NCBI RefSeq assembly: GCF_004331345.1
Contig: NZ_SJJZ01000001.1
Location: forward strand, 2,666,001 to 2,730,000
DNA: 64,000 nucleotides
Reading direction: 5' to 3'
From: Kribbella soli
Lineage (GTDB): Bacteria > Actinomycetota > Actinomycetes > Propionibacteriales > Kribbellaceae
Part shown: piece by piece, positions 25,267 through 33,732 of the stretch
Layout: every line of letters begins with the position of its first letter
How positions within the stretch are numbered: the stretch's first letter is position 1
Program-made: the position numbers and the translations under genes
The notes under the pieces: model-generated
The model's input: only the letters and a program-made list of their open reading frames with translations
What the model was told of the DNA's origin: nothing
The model's database searches: none

Positions 25267-26478
25267 ATGCTGAACCGACGAATTCTCCTCACCTCCGCCG
25301 CCCTCGCCCCGCTCGCCGGTTTCGCCGCCCTGCGATCAGCGGGAGCAAGCACCGAGGTGCCCATTTCGATTCGGCTTCCGCGGCCGACAGGTCCGTTCCC
25401 GGTGGGCACGACCGAGCTGCACCTGGTCGATGCCGGTCGTGACGACCCGTTTGTTCCCGGACGCCCGCGCGAGCTGATGATCAGCGTCTGGTACCCGGCG
25501 AGCCGGGTCACCGCGCCCGCGCCGTACCTGCCGCCGTTGACCGCCGAGGTGTTCGGCGAAGGCGCCGCGATCGCCCTGCAGCAACCGGTCGGGACGATCG
25601 ACTGGGTCGGCGCCAAGAGCCACGCCGGCCTGCTCGCCCCGGTCTGCCCGGGGAAGCGACCGGTCGTCCTGTTCTCGCCGGGATTCGGCGTGCCGCGGGG
25701 GCTCGCGTCGATCAGCGTCGCCGAGCTCGCGAGCCGCGGGTACGTCGTCGTCACCGTGGACCACACGTACGAGGTCTCAGGCGTCGAGTTCCCCGGCAAC
25801 CGGATCGAAGTACAGACCCTGCCGCCCGCGCCGTACGCGATGCTCGCCCGCACGACCCGCTTCGCCGACCTGCGCTTCGTCCTGGACAGCCTCACCCGGC
25901 TCGCCCGCGGTGAGAACCCGGACGCGGAACAACGCCGCCTCCCGGCCGGACTCGGCAACATCCTCGACCTCGACCGGATCGGGTCGTACGGCCACTCGGC
26001 CGGCGGGCTCACCTCGATCGACCTCCTGGTCGCCGACCCGCGGATCCGCGCCGCCATCGACCTCGACGCCGAGCTCGGCTACGGGTACGACGACCCGGCA
26101 GACGCACCGACCGTCGCGCAGGGCACGAACCGCCCGTTCCTCCTGACGGGCTCAGGCGCGACCGGCCCGGGCCCGCACGACCACCGCACCGACCCGTCCT
26201 GGGGACTGTTCTGGGATCACTCGACCGGCTGGAAGCGCGACCTGAACGTCCCGAACGGCCGCCACTACAGCTTCGTCGACTACCAGGCGCTGATCCCCTG
26301 GTTCCAGCGGTTCTTCACAGTCCCGCCGGAGCTGATCGCGAACACCATCGGTACGGCGAACGCGGACCAGGTGCTGCGCGCCATGCGCACCTACATCCCA
26401 GCGTTCTTCGACCAGCATCTCCGGCACCGCCCGTACGACTGGACCCACGCGCTGCCGGAGACGAGGTTCATTGCTTGA
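25267..26478 (+). CDS. secreted alpha/beta hydrolase, PAF-acetylhydrolase/lipase-like
   Basis: Exported esterase of 403 residues from ATG 25267. The signal region is [19 protein letters not shown], a possible weak Tat motif. The domain contains [12 protein letters not shown] (oxyanion-hole strand), the nucleophile elbow GSYGHSAGG with the catalytic Ser, and [12 protein letters not shown]. The layout resembles platelet-activating-factor acetylhydrolase and related lipases. CACAGT six bases before the ATG suggests a leaderless mRNA. It ends with an 11-base convergent overlap with the CoA-transferase operon. Confidence 0.85.
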   Translation: MLNRRILLTSAALAPLAGFAALRSAGASTEVPISIRLPRPTGPFPVGTTELHLVDAGRDDPFVPGRPRELMISVWYPASRVTAPAPYLPPLTAEVFGEGAAIALQQPVGTIDWVGAKSHAGLLAPVCPGKRPVVLFSPGFGVPRGLASISVAELASRGYVVVTVDHTYEVSGVEFPGNRIEVQTLPPAPYAMLARTTRFADLRFVLDSLTRLARGENPDAEQRRLPAGLGNILDLDRIGSYGHSAGGLTSIDLLVADPRIRAAIDLDAELGYGYDDPADAPTVAQGTNRPFLLTGSGATGPGPHDHRTDPSWGLFWDHSTGWKRDLNVPNGRHYSFVDYQALIPWFQRFFTVPPELIANTIGTANADQVLRAMRTYIPAFFDQHLRHRPYDWTHALPETRFIA

Positions 26479-27097
26479 TCGGTGCCCCGGTCTTCTCCTG
26501 GAGCTCGTCGAAGGTGACGCCGTCGGCGAGCTCGACCAACTGCAGTCCGTCGTCGGTGACGTCCAGGACGGCGAGGTCGGTGATGATCCGGTTGACGACG
26601 CCGCGACCGGTGTACGGCAGGTCGCACTCGGCGAGGATCTTGTGCGAGCCGTCCTTGGCGACGTGCTCCATCAGCACGATCACCTTCTTCGCGCCGTGCA
26701 CCAGGTCCATCGCGCCGCCCATCCCCTTGACCATCTTGCCGGGGATCATCCAGTTGGACAGGTCGCCGGTGGCCGAGACCTGCATAGCGCCCAGGATGGC
26801 CGCGTCGATCGCGCCGCCGCGGATCATCCCGAAGGACAGCGACGAGTCGAAGAACGAGGCGCCGGGCAGCGTCGTGACGGTCTCCTTGCCGGCGTTGATC
26901 AGGTCCGGGTCCTCGGCACCCTCGACCGGGTACGGCCCGACGCCGAGGATGCCGTTCTCGGACTGCAGGACGACGGTGACGCCGTCCGGGATGTAGTTCG
27001 GGACCAGGGTCGGCAGACCGATGCCGAGGTTCACGTACGAGCCGTCCTCGAGTTCGGCTGCGGCACGAGCGGCCATCTGCTCACGGGTGAGTGGCAT
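26468..27097 (-). CDS. scoB: 3-oxoacid CoA-transferase, subunit B
   Basis: Beta subunit of a succinyl-CoA:3-ketoacid or acetoacetyl-CoA type transferase, 209 residues. The catalytic glutamate lies in [14 protein letters not shown], and [15 protein letters not shown] and [19 protein letters not shown] are family hallmarks. It starts immediately after subunit A (stop at 27099), so the pair is translated together. Together they move CoA between succinyl-CoA and a 3-oxoacid in ketone-body or short-chain fatty-acid breakdown. Confidence 0.92.
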   Translation of the reverse strand: MPLTREQMAARAAAELEDGSYVNLGIGLPTLVPNYIPDGVTVVLQSENGILGVGPYPVEGAEDPDLINAGKETVTTLPGASFFDSSLSFGMIRGGAIDAAILGAMQVSATGDLSNWMIPGKMVKGMGGAMDLVHGAKKVIVLMEHVAKDGSHKILAECDLPYTGRGVVNRIITDLAVLDVTDDGLQLVELADGVTFDELQEKTGAPIKQ

Positions 27098-27098
27098 C

Positions 27099-27860
27099 TC
27101 AGGCGTCCTTCCGAGGCTGAACGGTGCGCTTCTCGATCCGCTTCTCGACGTCCTTGCCGACGGCAACCACGCGCTGGACGTAGACACCGGGCAGGTGGAT
27201 CGAGTCCGGGTCCAGCTCACCAGGCTGGACCAGCTCCTCGACCTGCGCGATCGTGACCCGGCCGGCCATCGCGGCCAGCGGGTTGAAGTTCCGCGCGCTG
27301 CGGTCGAAGACCAGGTTCCCGTGGGTGTCGCCCTTGAGCGCGTGCACCAGCCCGAAGTCGGTGGTGATCGAGTCCTCCAGCACGTACGTCGTACCGTTGA
27401 TCTCCCGCGTCTCCTTGGGCTCCGACGCCTTCGCGACCGAACCGTCCGCGTTGTACTTCTGCGGCAGCCCACCGTCGGCGACCTGCGTCCCGACACCGGC
27501 CAGGGTGAAGAACGCGGCGATCCCGCAGCCGCCGGCCCGGAGCTTCTCGGCCAGCGTGCCCTGCGGGGTCAGCTCGACCTCCAGCTCCCCGGACAGGAAC
27601 TGCCGGGCGAACTCCTTGTTCTCCCCGACGTACGACGACGTCATCTTGGCGATCCGCTTGTCGGCGAGCAGGATGCCGAGTCCCCAGTCGTCGACGCCAC
27701 AGTTGTTCGACACGACGCTGAGCCCGGAGACCCCCTTGTCGTGCAGAGCGCTGATGAGCTGCATCGGGTTGCCGCACAACCCGAAGCCGCCGACGGCGAG
27801 GCTTGCGCCGTCCCCGATGTCCGCCACCGCTTCCTGCGGCGATCCGTACGTCTTGTCCAT
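27099..27860 (-). CDS. scoA: 3-oxoacid CoA-transferase, subunit A
   Basis: Alpha subunit, 253 residues. The sequence shows [18 protein letters not shown] and [55 protein letters not shown] and [26 protein letters not shown] complete the standard SCOT-A layout. GGAGC precedes ATG 27860. First gene of a two-gene operon with subunit B. Confidence 0.92.
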   Translation of the reverse strand: MDKTYGSPQEAVADIGDGASLAVGGFGLCGNPMQLISALHDKGVSGLSVVSNNCGVDDWGLGILLADKRIAKMTSSYVGENKEFARQFLSGELEVELTPQGTLAEKLRAGGCGIAAFFTLAGVGTQVADGGLPQKYNADGSVAKASEPKETREINGTTYVLEDSITTDFGLVHALKGDTHGNLVFDRSARNFNPLAAMAGRVTIAQVEELVQPGELDPDSIHLPGVYVQRVVAVGKDVEKRIEKRTVQPRKDA

Positions 27861-27962
27861 CAGCTGCTCCGTTGCAGTGTCGAGGCCCGATCCGCTCCGA
27901 CTCTAACCAGCCGACCCGCGTCCCGCGATGTGAGTGGTACCACTCGGCTATGTGGTCAGGTG

Positions 27963-28904
27963 CTACGCGGATGCCTCGGACGCGTTCAGCGCCGCCAGTT
28001 CGTGCAGCGCCTCGTAGTGCGCGTCGTCCAGCTCAGGGATGGCGAGTACGGCGGACAGGTGCACGCGAGCGGCCGGGAGATTGCCCGAGCCTCGCGCCGT
28101 ACGTGCCAAACCGACCCGCGCCACCGCAATGGTTTCCGGCTGGTCGGCGTGCTCCCCGATCGACAGGGCCCGGCTGTAGTCCGCGTGTGCGTCTTCCAGC
28201 TTCCCCTGCCGTCGGTAGAGCTCGGCACGCTCGCACAGCAGCAGTGCGGTCTCTTCTGCGAGGCACAGGTGCTCGGCGAGCTCCAGCGCCTCCGTGGTGG
28301 CGTCCAGCGGTTCGTCTACGACCTGTCGGAGCGCACTGAGGGCCAGGAACATGCCCCACCGGTCCTCCAGCATCCGGAACCGGCCCAGCGCCGTACGCAG
28401 GCTCTGTGCCGCGTCACCCGGCGCGGCTGTCGTCAGACCGGGGTAGCCACGGCACAGTTCGACGGCTGCGCGTGTCCAGGCGTCACCGGCCTCGTTGCGC
28501 TCCAGCACGTCCTCGACCACGGCAGCCGGCTCGAACGGCCCGAAGACGAGTGACCACAGCAGCACCGTCACGGAGTACCGGAACGGGCCTGCCGTCGTCA
28601 GCACGATCTGCTGGGCCAGCTCCACCTGCTCCTGCTCAGCCGACGCCGCGCCGTGGATGACGGCCAGCAGGTACTCCTCGTCCAGCCCGACCGGGACGGT
28701 CCGGCCGAGCATGCTGAGCACCCGCTCGGCCGCGGCCGCAGCCTCGTCCTGGAGCCCGTTCGACCACCAGTACGCCGAATAGCGCGCAACCAGCCGCAAG
28801 GCGGTCCGCAGGTCGCTCTCACACGCGCGCTCGATCGCGCTGACGACCTGGTCCGCCTCCAGACTGTGTGGTTCGCCGGAGCCCCCCAAGTTCACGTGCT
28901 TCAT
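27963..28904 (-). CDS. TPR-like helical protein, resembles C-terminal part of AfsR/LuxR-type regulators
   Basis: 313 residues made almost wholly of paired helices (ALRLVARYSAYWWSNGLQDEAAAAAERVL, EETALLLCERAELYRRQGKLEDAHADYSRAL, HYEALHELAAL). This is the pattern of the tetratricopeptide tail of large actinobacterial ATPase regulators. No DNA-binding, NB-ARC or BTAD part lies upstream: the next gene begins within 35 bases. It may be a free-standing TPR protein or the remnant of a larger regulator. No ribosome site is evident before ATG 28904. Confidence 0.6.
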   Translation of the reverse strand: MKHVNLGGSGEPHSLEADQVVSAIERACESDLRTALRLVARYSAYWWSNGLQDEAAAAAERVLSMLGRTVPVGLDEEYLLAVIHGAASAEQEQVELAQQIVLTTAGPFRYSVTVLLWSLVFGPFEPAAVVEDVLERNEAGDAWTRAAVELCRGYPGLTTAAPGDAAQSLRTALGRFRMLEDRWGMFLALSALRQVVDEPLDATTEALELAEHLCLAEETALLLCERAELYRRQGKLEDAHADYSRALSIGEHADQPETIAVARVGLARTARGSGNLPAARVHLSAVLAIPELDDAHYEALHELAALNASEASA

Positions 28905-28938
28905 TGTCGCTCGCCCGTGTTAACGCCGTGTCACGGGG

Positions 28939-29637
28939 TCAGAAACGGAGGATGCCCCAGGTCGCCGGGCGGTGCATGTCCGCGATGCCCTGTGGTGACC
29001 AGACCCAGAACTCGCAGTCGTCGCCCTTCACGTACGCACCGTCCACGACCTCGTGCGGCCACTCGCAGCGCATCAGGTTCATCCGCCACTCGTCACCCGG
29101 GTTCGGGGGCGTCGCCCGGCCCTTGTTGTACGGCGCCAGGTCGGCCCACGGTACGGCGACCTCCGCCGACCACCCGGTATCCGTGTCCGACGGGTCGTTG
29201 AGCGTGCCGTCGACGTGGATCGCGGTCCCCAGACCGGGCAGGTTCGTCGGGTCGATCGGCACGCCGCCGTCGACGTACGGCTTCGGCAGCGTGAGTTCCC
29301 AGATCGTTCCGAGCGGGTTGATCTCGAACTCGTAGTAGTTCTGCCCGTCGCCGTCCGGGTCGAGGAACAGTTCGAAGTTGTTCTCGTGGAACAGCTTGCT
29401 GTTGTGCTCGGTCATCGTCGACCAGACATGCGGCTCCTCGAGCAGGCCGCCGACGTACAGGTACTGGTCGTCGTACATCAGCTTCGCCCGGGTCAGGAAC
29501 CGTGGCGTGGGACCGTCGTGGATCGGGACGAAGGCGGTCGTCCACGGCGCGGCCTCCCAGGCCGGGTCGGTCAGGGTGCCGTCGAAGTTCGGCATGGTGG
29601 CGGTCCGCGGGCACTCGTAGACGGGCAGGTCAGGCAT
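28939..29637 (-). CDS. CBM9-like carbohydrate-binding family protein
   Basis: 232 residues with the features of family 9-like sugar-binding domains: MPNFDGTLTDPAWEAAPWT at the start, AKLMYDDQYLYVGGLLEEPHVW, FELFLDPDGDGQNYYEFEINPLGT, WSAEVAVPWADL, and WRMNLMRCEWP near the end. No signal peptide is visible, so it is either cytoplasmic or exported another way. Its start overlaps the stop of the upstream membrane-protein gene by eight bases. Confidence 0.8.
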   Translation of the reverse strand: MPDLPVYECPRTATMPNFDGTLTDPAWEAAPWTTAFVPIHDGPTPRFLTRAKLMYDDQYLYVGGLLEEPHVWSTMTEHNSKLFHENNFELFLDPDGDGQNYYEFEINPLGTIWELTLPKPYVDGGVPIDPTNLPGLGTAIHVDGTLNDPSDTDTGWSAEVAVPWADLAPYNKGRATPPNPGDEWRMNLMRCEWPHEVVDGAYVKGDDCEFWVWSPQGIADMHRPATWGILRF

Positions 29638-30115
29638 CGGCGCGCTCCAGCAGTCGGGCGAGAAGGTTGGCGAGCAGGAAGGTGACGGCGGTCAGCACCG
29701 GCACGACGGCGAGGATCCAGGGCGAGTCCAGGTGGCCGGTCAGGAACGCCACGACCAGCGCGACCATGAACGCGACGCCGAGGAACGGGATCAGCTTGGG
29801 GTGCGGCATCGCCAGCCGGCTGAGCGCCGTACCGCCGAGCACCATCGTGACGACCACGATCACGATCAGCAGCGGCAGCCCGAGGGCACCGCAGTTCGTG
29901 GTGTCGCGGAACCGTTCGCAGCCGCGCTCACTCAGCCACACCAGCGCGATGGTGGCGAACCCGCACAGCAGCCCGACGACGGCCAGGATCAGCCCCGGCG
30001 GCAGCGGCGGCGCGTCGTACCGCCCTGGGCGGGCCTCCTCCGCCTCGTCGTCGGCGGTCTCCAGCGCGGCTTCCAGATCGTCGGGCATCCGGTCGCCGTC
30101 GTCCTCCTGACTCAT
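29630..30115 (-). CDS. small four-helix membrane protein
   Basis: 161 residues. An acidic head (about 1-35) is followed by four hydrophobic segments: LILAVVGLLCGFATIALVW, LPLLIVIVVVTMVLGG, PFLGVAFMVALVVAFL and ILAVVPVLTAVTFLLANLL. Two Cys lie in the first external loop. Family not recognised. ATG 30115 has no ribosome site. TAGCCT six bases upstream, overlapping the lipB stop codon, points to its own leaderless promoter. Confidence 0.7.
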   Translation of the reverse strand: MSQEDDGDRMPDDLEAALETADDEAEEARPGRYDAPPLPPGLILAVVGLLCGFATIALVWLSERGCERFRDTTNCGALGLPLLIVIVVVTMVLGGTALSRLAMPHPKLIPFLGVAFMVALVVAFLTGHLDSPWILAVVPVLTAVTFLLANLLARLLERADA

Positions 30116-30121
30116 TGCGGC

Positions 30122-30127
30122 AGGCTA
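30122..30127 (-). promoter_or_regulatory. -10 hexamer overlapping the lipB stop codon
   Basis: Minus-strand TAGCCT, six bases before ATG 30115. Its first three bases are the TAG stop of lipB. Confidence 0.55.
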
Positions 30128-30754
30128 TCGGGCTCCCAGGGAGTTAGCGATGGCATCGCGCACGTCGGCGTCGGTGGGGGCAGTCAGGCCCTGCTCAGCG
30201 GCCAGCTCGGCGAGCGAGACCATCGTGACGTCGTCCAGCCCGCAGCTGGTGAACGTGTGAAACACGGTCATGTCCGGGTCCACGTTCACCGAGAACCCGT
30301 GACTGGTCACGCCGCGCCGGATCCGCATGCCGATCGAGCACAGCTTCCGGCCGTCCTCGGTCCAGACACCGACCAGGCTGCTGGCGCCCTTCGGCGTGTC
30401 CCGGCGTACCAGCGGGAAACCGAGCGAGCCGAGGGCCTCGATCAGGCCGTTCTCCAGCCAGCGCACGATGTCGACCGGGCCGCGCTGGTGCAGGTCGATG
30501 ACCAGGTACCCGACCAGCTGGCCGGGGCCGTGGTACGTCGCGAACCCGCCGCGGTCGACCTGCACCATGGGGATCGCGGCCGCCTCCGCAGGCAGGTCGT
30601 CGAGGACCGTCCGCGGGCCGTAGGTGATCACCGGCGGATGACTCAGCAGGAACAGGCGGTCCTCGGCCTTGCCCTCGACGCGCTCCTCGACCCAGCCACG
30701 CATGTCCTTGGTGGCGACGTCGTACTCCACCTCGCCGAGATCAATCCGCTGCAT
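30125..30754 (-). CDS. lipB: octanoyl-[ACP]:protein N-octanoyltransferase LipB
   Basis: Moves octanoate from acyl-carrier protein to lipoyl domains, the first step of lipoate synthesis. The 209 residues contain the family core VDRGGFATYHGPGQLVGYLVIDL, GVWTEDGRKLCSIGMRIRRGVTSHGFSVNV and the catalytic Cys in FTSCGLDDVTMVSL. Length and motifs are typical. lipA is not in the window. TAACCT six bases before ATG 30754 suggests leaderless transcription from inside the end of the DnaJ-domain gene. Confidence 0.95.
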   Translation of the reverse strand: MQRIDLGEVEYDVATKDMRGWVEERVEGKAEDRLFLLSHPPVITYGPRTVLDDLPAEAAAIPMVQVDRGGFATYHGPGQLVGYLVIDLHQRGPVDIVRWLENGLIEALGSLGFPLVRRDTPKGASSLVGVWTEDGRKLCSIGMRIRRGVTSHGFSVNVDPDMTVFHTFTSCGLDDVTMVSLAELAAEQGLTAPTDADVRDAIANSLGAR

Positions 30755-30758
30755 GCGT

Positions 30759-32117
30759 TCAGGTTAGGCCGTACGGCGCGCGGCGCAGCACGTCGTACAG
30801 CAGCCGGCGGTCGAGCACGTTGCCCTCCGGCTCCAGCCAGCTGAGGAGTTCACGATCGGCGGACCGGGCCGACAGACACGTCACGGCGGCCTCGGAGCCG
30901 GACGGCGTCATGATCCCGCCCTGGCCTTCCACGGTCGGGTGAACGATCAGGAAGCCGCGTACCTGAGCTGTCCGGAGCCGTCCGCTCCAGGCAGCGACAG
31001 CGGCCTCCAGTGCGGGCACCGGGCTGTCGATCGGCTGCCCGTTGAAGACGAGGGACCCGTAGTCATCGAGGGAGTACGCGCCGGGCGGTCCCACCAGCGA
31101 CACGATCAGCGCGACGCGGTGCCCGTTGAGCAGCATGTGATCGACGGCGACGGCACCGAGCTGCGCACCGTGCACCAGCTTCGCCGCGGGCAGCGCGCCG
31201 ACCACAGGGTCGAGGAGGTTGGCCGTACGCCGCTGCAGCAGCACGTCGTACGCCGCGATCGGCGCGGCGAGTGCATCGTCGACAAGCGGCTCGCCGGGAC
31301 GGCCCCACAGGTTGAACTCGTACGCCGAGGTCCGGTCGATCGCCAGGTCCAACGCATGCGCCTTCGACCAGCGACCGGTGAGGATCCGGACGACCACCAG
31401 GCCGGCGACTACCCCGCCGAGCAGAATCCGGCCGACCGTGGATGCACCGCTCGCCGCGAACGGATTCAGCGTCAGGATCAGGGCCAGCAGGTAGAAGGCT
31501 GCGGTGAGCACGCCGAGCACCTTGAACAGGCCACCGAGAGGCACCCGCCTGCTCCAGTGCGGTGGCATCGCCACCACGATCATCGCGGCGGTTCCGATGC
31601 CGAAGACAACATCCCAGAATCCGTGGTAGCCGATGGTGACGAGGATCCAGACGACCAGTGCGCAGAAGGCGGTCAGCGCGATCAGGGCGGGGGTTCGCCA
31701 GCGGCCGAAGGTCGGGGTTGCGTGGATCGGGCCCGCGTCGACCGGCTGGACGTTCTCGCCGGTCGTCCTGGGCTCAGCCGGCTGTTCGCTCGACGACGAC
31801 TCGCCCGACCAGGGCTGGTCGGTCGACCAGGTCCACGTGGGCTCCGGTTCGGGCTGCGGCTCCGGTTCGGGCCGGGGTTCGCGGCGGGGCTCGCGGGTGG
31901 TCGTCGTCGACTGGCCGGCGAGCAGGCGGTCGTAGGAGGCGCGCTTGACCGGGTCCGAGAGCGTGTTCCAGGCCTCCTGCACGAGCCGGAAGAGCGCCGC
32001 GTTGCCACCCTGGTCCGGGTGCACCTGGCGGACCAGCTTCCGGTACGCGGTCTTGATCTCCGCGGCGCTGGCCGTGCGCTCGACATTCAGCACTTCGTAG
32101 TGATCGGCCCCGCTCAC
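30759..32117 (-). CDS. J-domain membrane protein
   Basis: 452 residues from GTG 32117, chosen for the GGAGG at 32125-32129. An N-terminal DnaJ domain ([33 protein letters not shown]) keeps the HPD motif that stimulates Hsp70. A Pro/Glu/Arg-rich linker follows, then about four membrane helices ([67 protein letters not shown]). The C-terminal ~190-residue soluble region ([22 protein letters not shown]) resembles NERD or nuclease-like domains only vaguely. It would recruit DnaK to the membrane. Confidence 0.8.
   Translation of the reverse strand: MSGADHYEVLNVERTASAAEIKTAYRKLVRQVHPDQGGNAALFRLVQEAWNTLSDPVKRASYDRLLAGQSTTTTREPRREPRPEPEPQPEPEPTWTWSTDQPWSGESSSSEQPAEPRTTGENVQPVDAGPIHATPTFGRWRTPALIALTAFCALVVWILVTIGYHGFWDVVFGIGTAAMIVVAMPPHWSRRVPLGGLFKVLGVLTAAFYLLALILTLNPFAASGASTVGRILLGGVVAGLVVVRILTGRWSKAHALDLAIDRTSAYEFNLWGRPGEPLVDDALAAPIAAYDVLLQRRTANLLDPVVGALPAAKLVHGAQLGAVAVDHMLLNGHRVALIVSLVGPPGAYSLDDYGSLVFNGQPIDSPVPALEAAVAAWSGRLRTAQVRGFLIVHPTVEGQGGIMTPSGSEAAVTCLSARSADRELLSWLEPEGNVLDRRLLYDVLRRAPYGLT
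30761..30766 (-). promoter_or_regulatory. -10 hexamer of leaderless lipB promoter
   Basis: Minus-strand TAACCT, six bases before ATG 30754. It touches the TGA stop (30759-30761) of the upstream gene. Confidence 0.55.
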
Positions 32118-32148
32118 CCCAGCACCTCCGCGACACGACAGAACGCAC

Positions 32149-32180
32149 TGAGGGTCAGTCACCGCAGTGACTGACCCTCA
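32149..32180 (-). terminator. rho-independent-type hairpin after tRNA-Pro
   Basis: Perfect 14-bp stem (32149-32162 with 32167-32180) and CGCA loop, five bases beyond the tRNA 3' end. The trailing minus-strand sequence is only mildly T-rich. Confidence 0.75.
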
Positions 32181-32184
32181 ATGG

Positions 32185-32261
<77 letters not shown>

Positions 32262-32285
32262 AAGTCGCGAGTAGCTTACATGGGC

Positions 32286-33230
32286 TCAGCGTCCGGACGA
32301 AATCGGGTTATTGCGTGGGACGAGGGTGAGCAATGTCGCCTCCGGACGGCAGGCGAAGCGGACCGGCGCGTACGGCGACGTACCGAGCCCTGCCGACACG
32401 TGCAGCGCTGCCTGGCGGCCGTCGTACCCCCAGGTCGACAGGCCCTTCACGCGGGACGTGTCGAGGTCGCAGTTGGTCACCAGCGCGCCGTACAACGGCA
32501 CCGCCACCTGACCGCCGTGCGTGTGACCGGCGAGGACCAGCGGATAACCGTCGCCGACGAATCCGTTCAGGACCCGCTGGTACGGCGCGTGCGTGACGCC
32601 GATCGACAGGTCCGCCGTCGGGTCGACCTCGCCCGCGACCTCGTCGTACCGGTCGCGCTTGATGTGCGGGTCGTCGGTGCCGGCGAAGTCCAGGCGCACG
32701 CCGTTCACCTTCAGGGTGGCCTTGGCGTTGTTCAGGTCCGTCCAGCCGGCGCCGCTGAACGCGCGGCGCATCTCCTCGTACGGCAGGTCGGGACCGTGCG
32801 GCTTGTGGCGCTGCTTGTCCGCGGGCAGCAGGTACTTGCCCGGGTTCTTGAAGTGCGGCTTCCAGTAGTCGTTGGAGCCGAACACGAACACCCCGGGAAG
32901 ATCGAGCAGATCGCCGTACGCACGGAGCAGCGGAGGGACCGAGTGCTCGCTCGCAAGGTTGTCGCCGGTGTTGACGATCAGGTCGGGCTCGAGCGCAGCC
33001 AGGTCGTTGACCCAGCGGATCTTCTTCTCCTGCTTGGGCATCAGGTGCAGGTCCGACAGGTGCAGCACCTTGAGCGGCGCGGTCCCCTCAGGCAGCACCG
33101 GCACAGTCACTCTGCGCAGCGTGAACCAGCGCACCTCGATACCGGCCGCATACGCGACACAGGCGGCACCCACGGCACTGACCACCGCAGTGGTCTTGAG
33201 GGTGGTGGTGGCGATCCTGCGCAAGCTCAT
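32286..33230 (-). CDS. membrane-anchored metallophosphoesterase
   Basis: 314 residues from ATG 33230. An N-terminal hydrophobic segment (TTAVVSAVGAACVAYAAGI) anchors a calcineurin-like phosphoesterase with metal-site motifs HLSDLHLMP, NTGDNLA, GSNDYW (in place of the usual GNHE/D), THAPY and AGHTHGGQV. It is the counterpart of M. tuberculosis Rv3683, which also stands beside a class A PBP. Only 26 bases separate it from the divergent GatB/YqeY-domain gene. CAGGCT six bases upstream suggests a leaderless start. Confidence 0.88.
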   Translation of the reverse strand: MSLRRIATTTLKTTAVVSAVGAACVAYAAGIEVRWFTLRRVTVPVLPEGTAPLKVLHLSDLHLMPKQEKKIRWVNDLAALEPDLIVNTGDNLASEHSVPPLLRAYGDLLDLPGVFVFGSNDYWKPHFKNPGKYLLPADKQRHKPHGPDLPYEEMRRAFSGAGWTDLNNAKATLKVNGVRLDFAGTDDPHIKRDRYDEVAGEVDPTADLSIGVTHAPYQRVLNGFVGDGYPLVLAGHTHGGQVAVPLYGALVTNCDLDTSRVKGLSTWGYDGRQAALHVSAGLGTSPYAPVRFACRPEATLLTLVPRNNPISSGR

Positions 33231-33242
33231 TCCACCAGCCTG

Positions 33243-33254
33243 CCACAATTGTGG
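33243..33254. promoter_or_regulatory. 12-bp palindrome between divergent leaderless genes
   Basis: CCACAATTGTGG, perfectly self-complementary, lies within the 26 bases between start codons 33230 and 33257. It contains the CACAAT hexamer of the rightward gene and touches the CAGGCT hexamer of the leftward gene. Confidence 0.5.
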
Positions 33255-33256
33255 TC

Positions 33257-33724
33257 ATGTCCAACTCCGGAATGAAGCAGCGCCTGCACGACGACATGAC
33301 CGCCGCCCTCAAGGCGCGCGACGAGATCCGCAAGTCGACCCTGCGGATGGCGCTGACCGCGATCACCAAGGCGGAGGTGGCCGGCAAGGAGGCCCGCGAG
33401 CTCACCGACACCGAGATCGTCGACGTGCTCAGCTCCGAGGCCAAGAAGCGCCGCGAGTCTGTGGTCGCCTACCGCGACGCCGGCCGCGCCGAGCTCGCCG
33501 ACAAGGAACAGGCCGAGGCGGACATCCTGGCCGACTACCTCCCCGAGCAGCTCAGCGAGGACGAGATCAAGGTCCTGGTGACCGAGACCATCGCCGCGAC
33601 CGGCGCCGCCGAGCTCGGCCCGCGCGGCATCGGCAAGGTCATGGGCGCCCTGCAGCCCAAGGTCAAAGGGAAGGCCGACGGCGGCGTCGTCTCCGCCGAG
33701 GTCAAACGCCAGCTCGGCGCCTGA
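33257..33724 (+). CDS. GatB/YqeY domain-containing protein
   Basis: 155-residue YqeY-type protein with the standard layout: LHDDMTAALKARDEIRKSTLRMALTAI, ETKKRRESV-like region, YRDAGRAELADKEQAEADILADYLPEQLSEDEI, and the C-terminal GKVMGALQPKVKGKADGGVVSAEVKRQL. The domain is shared with the tail of the GatB amidotransferase and may bind tRNA. Its cellular role is unsettled. ATG 33257 lies seven bases after CACAAT; GTG 33251 is the alternative. Confidence 0.9.
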   Translation: MSNSGMKQRLHDDMTAALKARDEIRKSTLRMALTAITKAEVAGKEARELTDTEIVDVLSSEAKKRRESVVAYRDAGRAELADKEQAEADILADYLPEQLSEDEIKVLVTETIAATGAAELGPRGIGKVMGALQPKVKGKADGGVVSAEVKRQLGA

Positions 33725-33732
33725 CCGCTGGG

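Noticed and set aside
24453-26057. 534-codon minus-strand frame
   Set aside because: It spans the PfkB kinase in another frame and the antisense of the secreted hydrolase, so it is a shadow.
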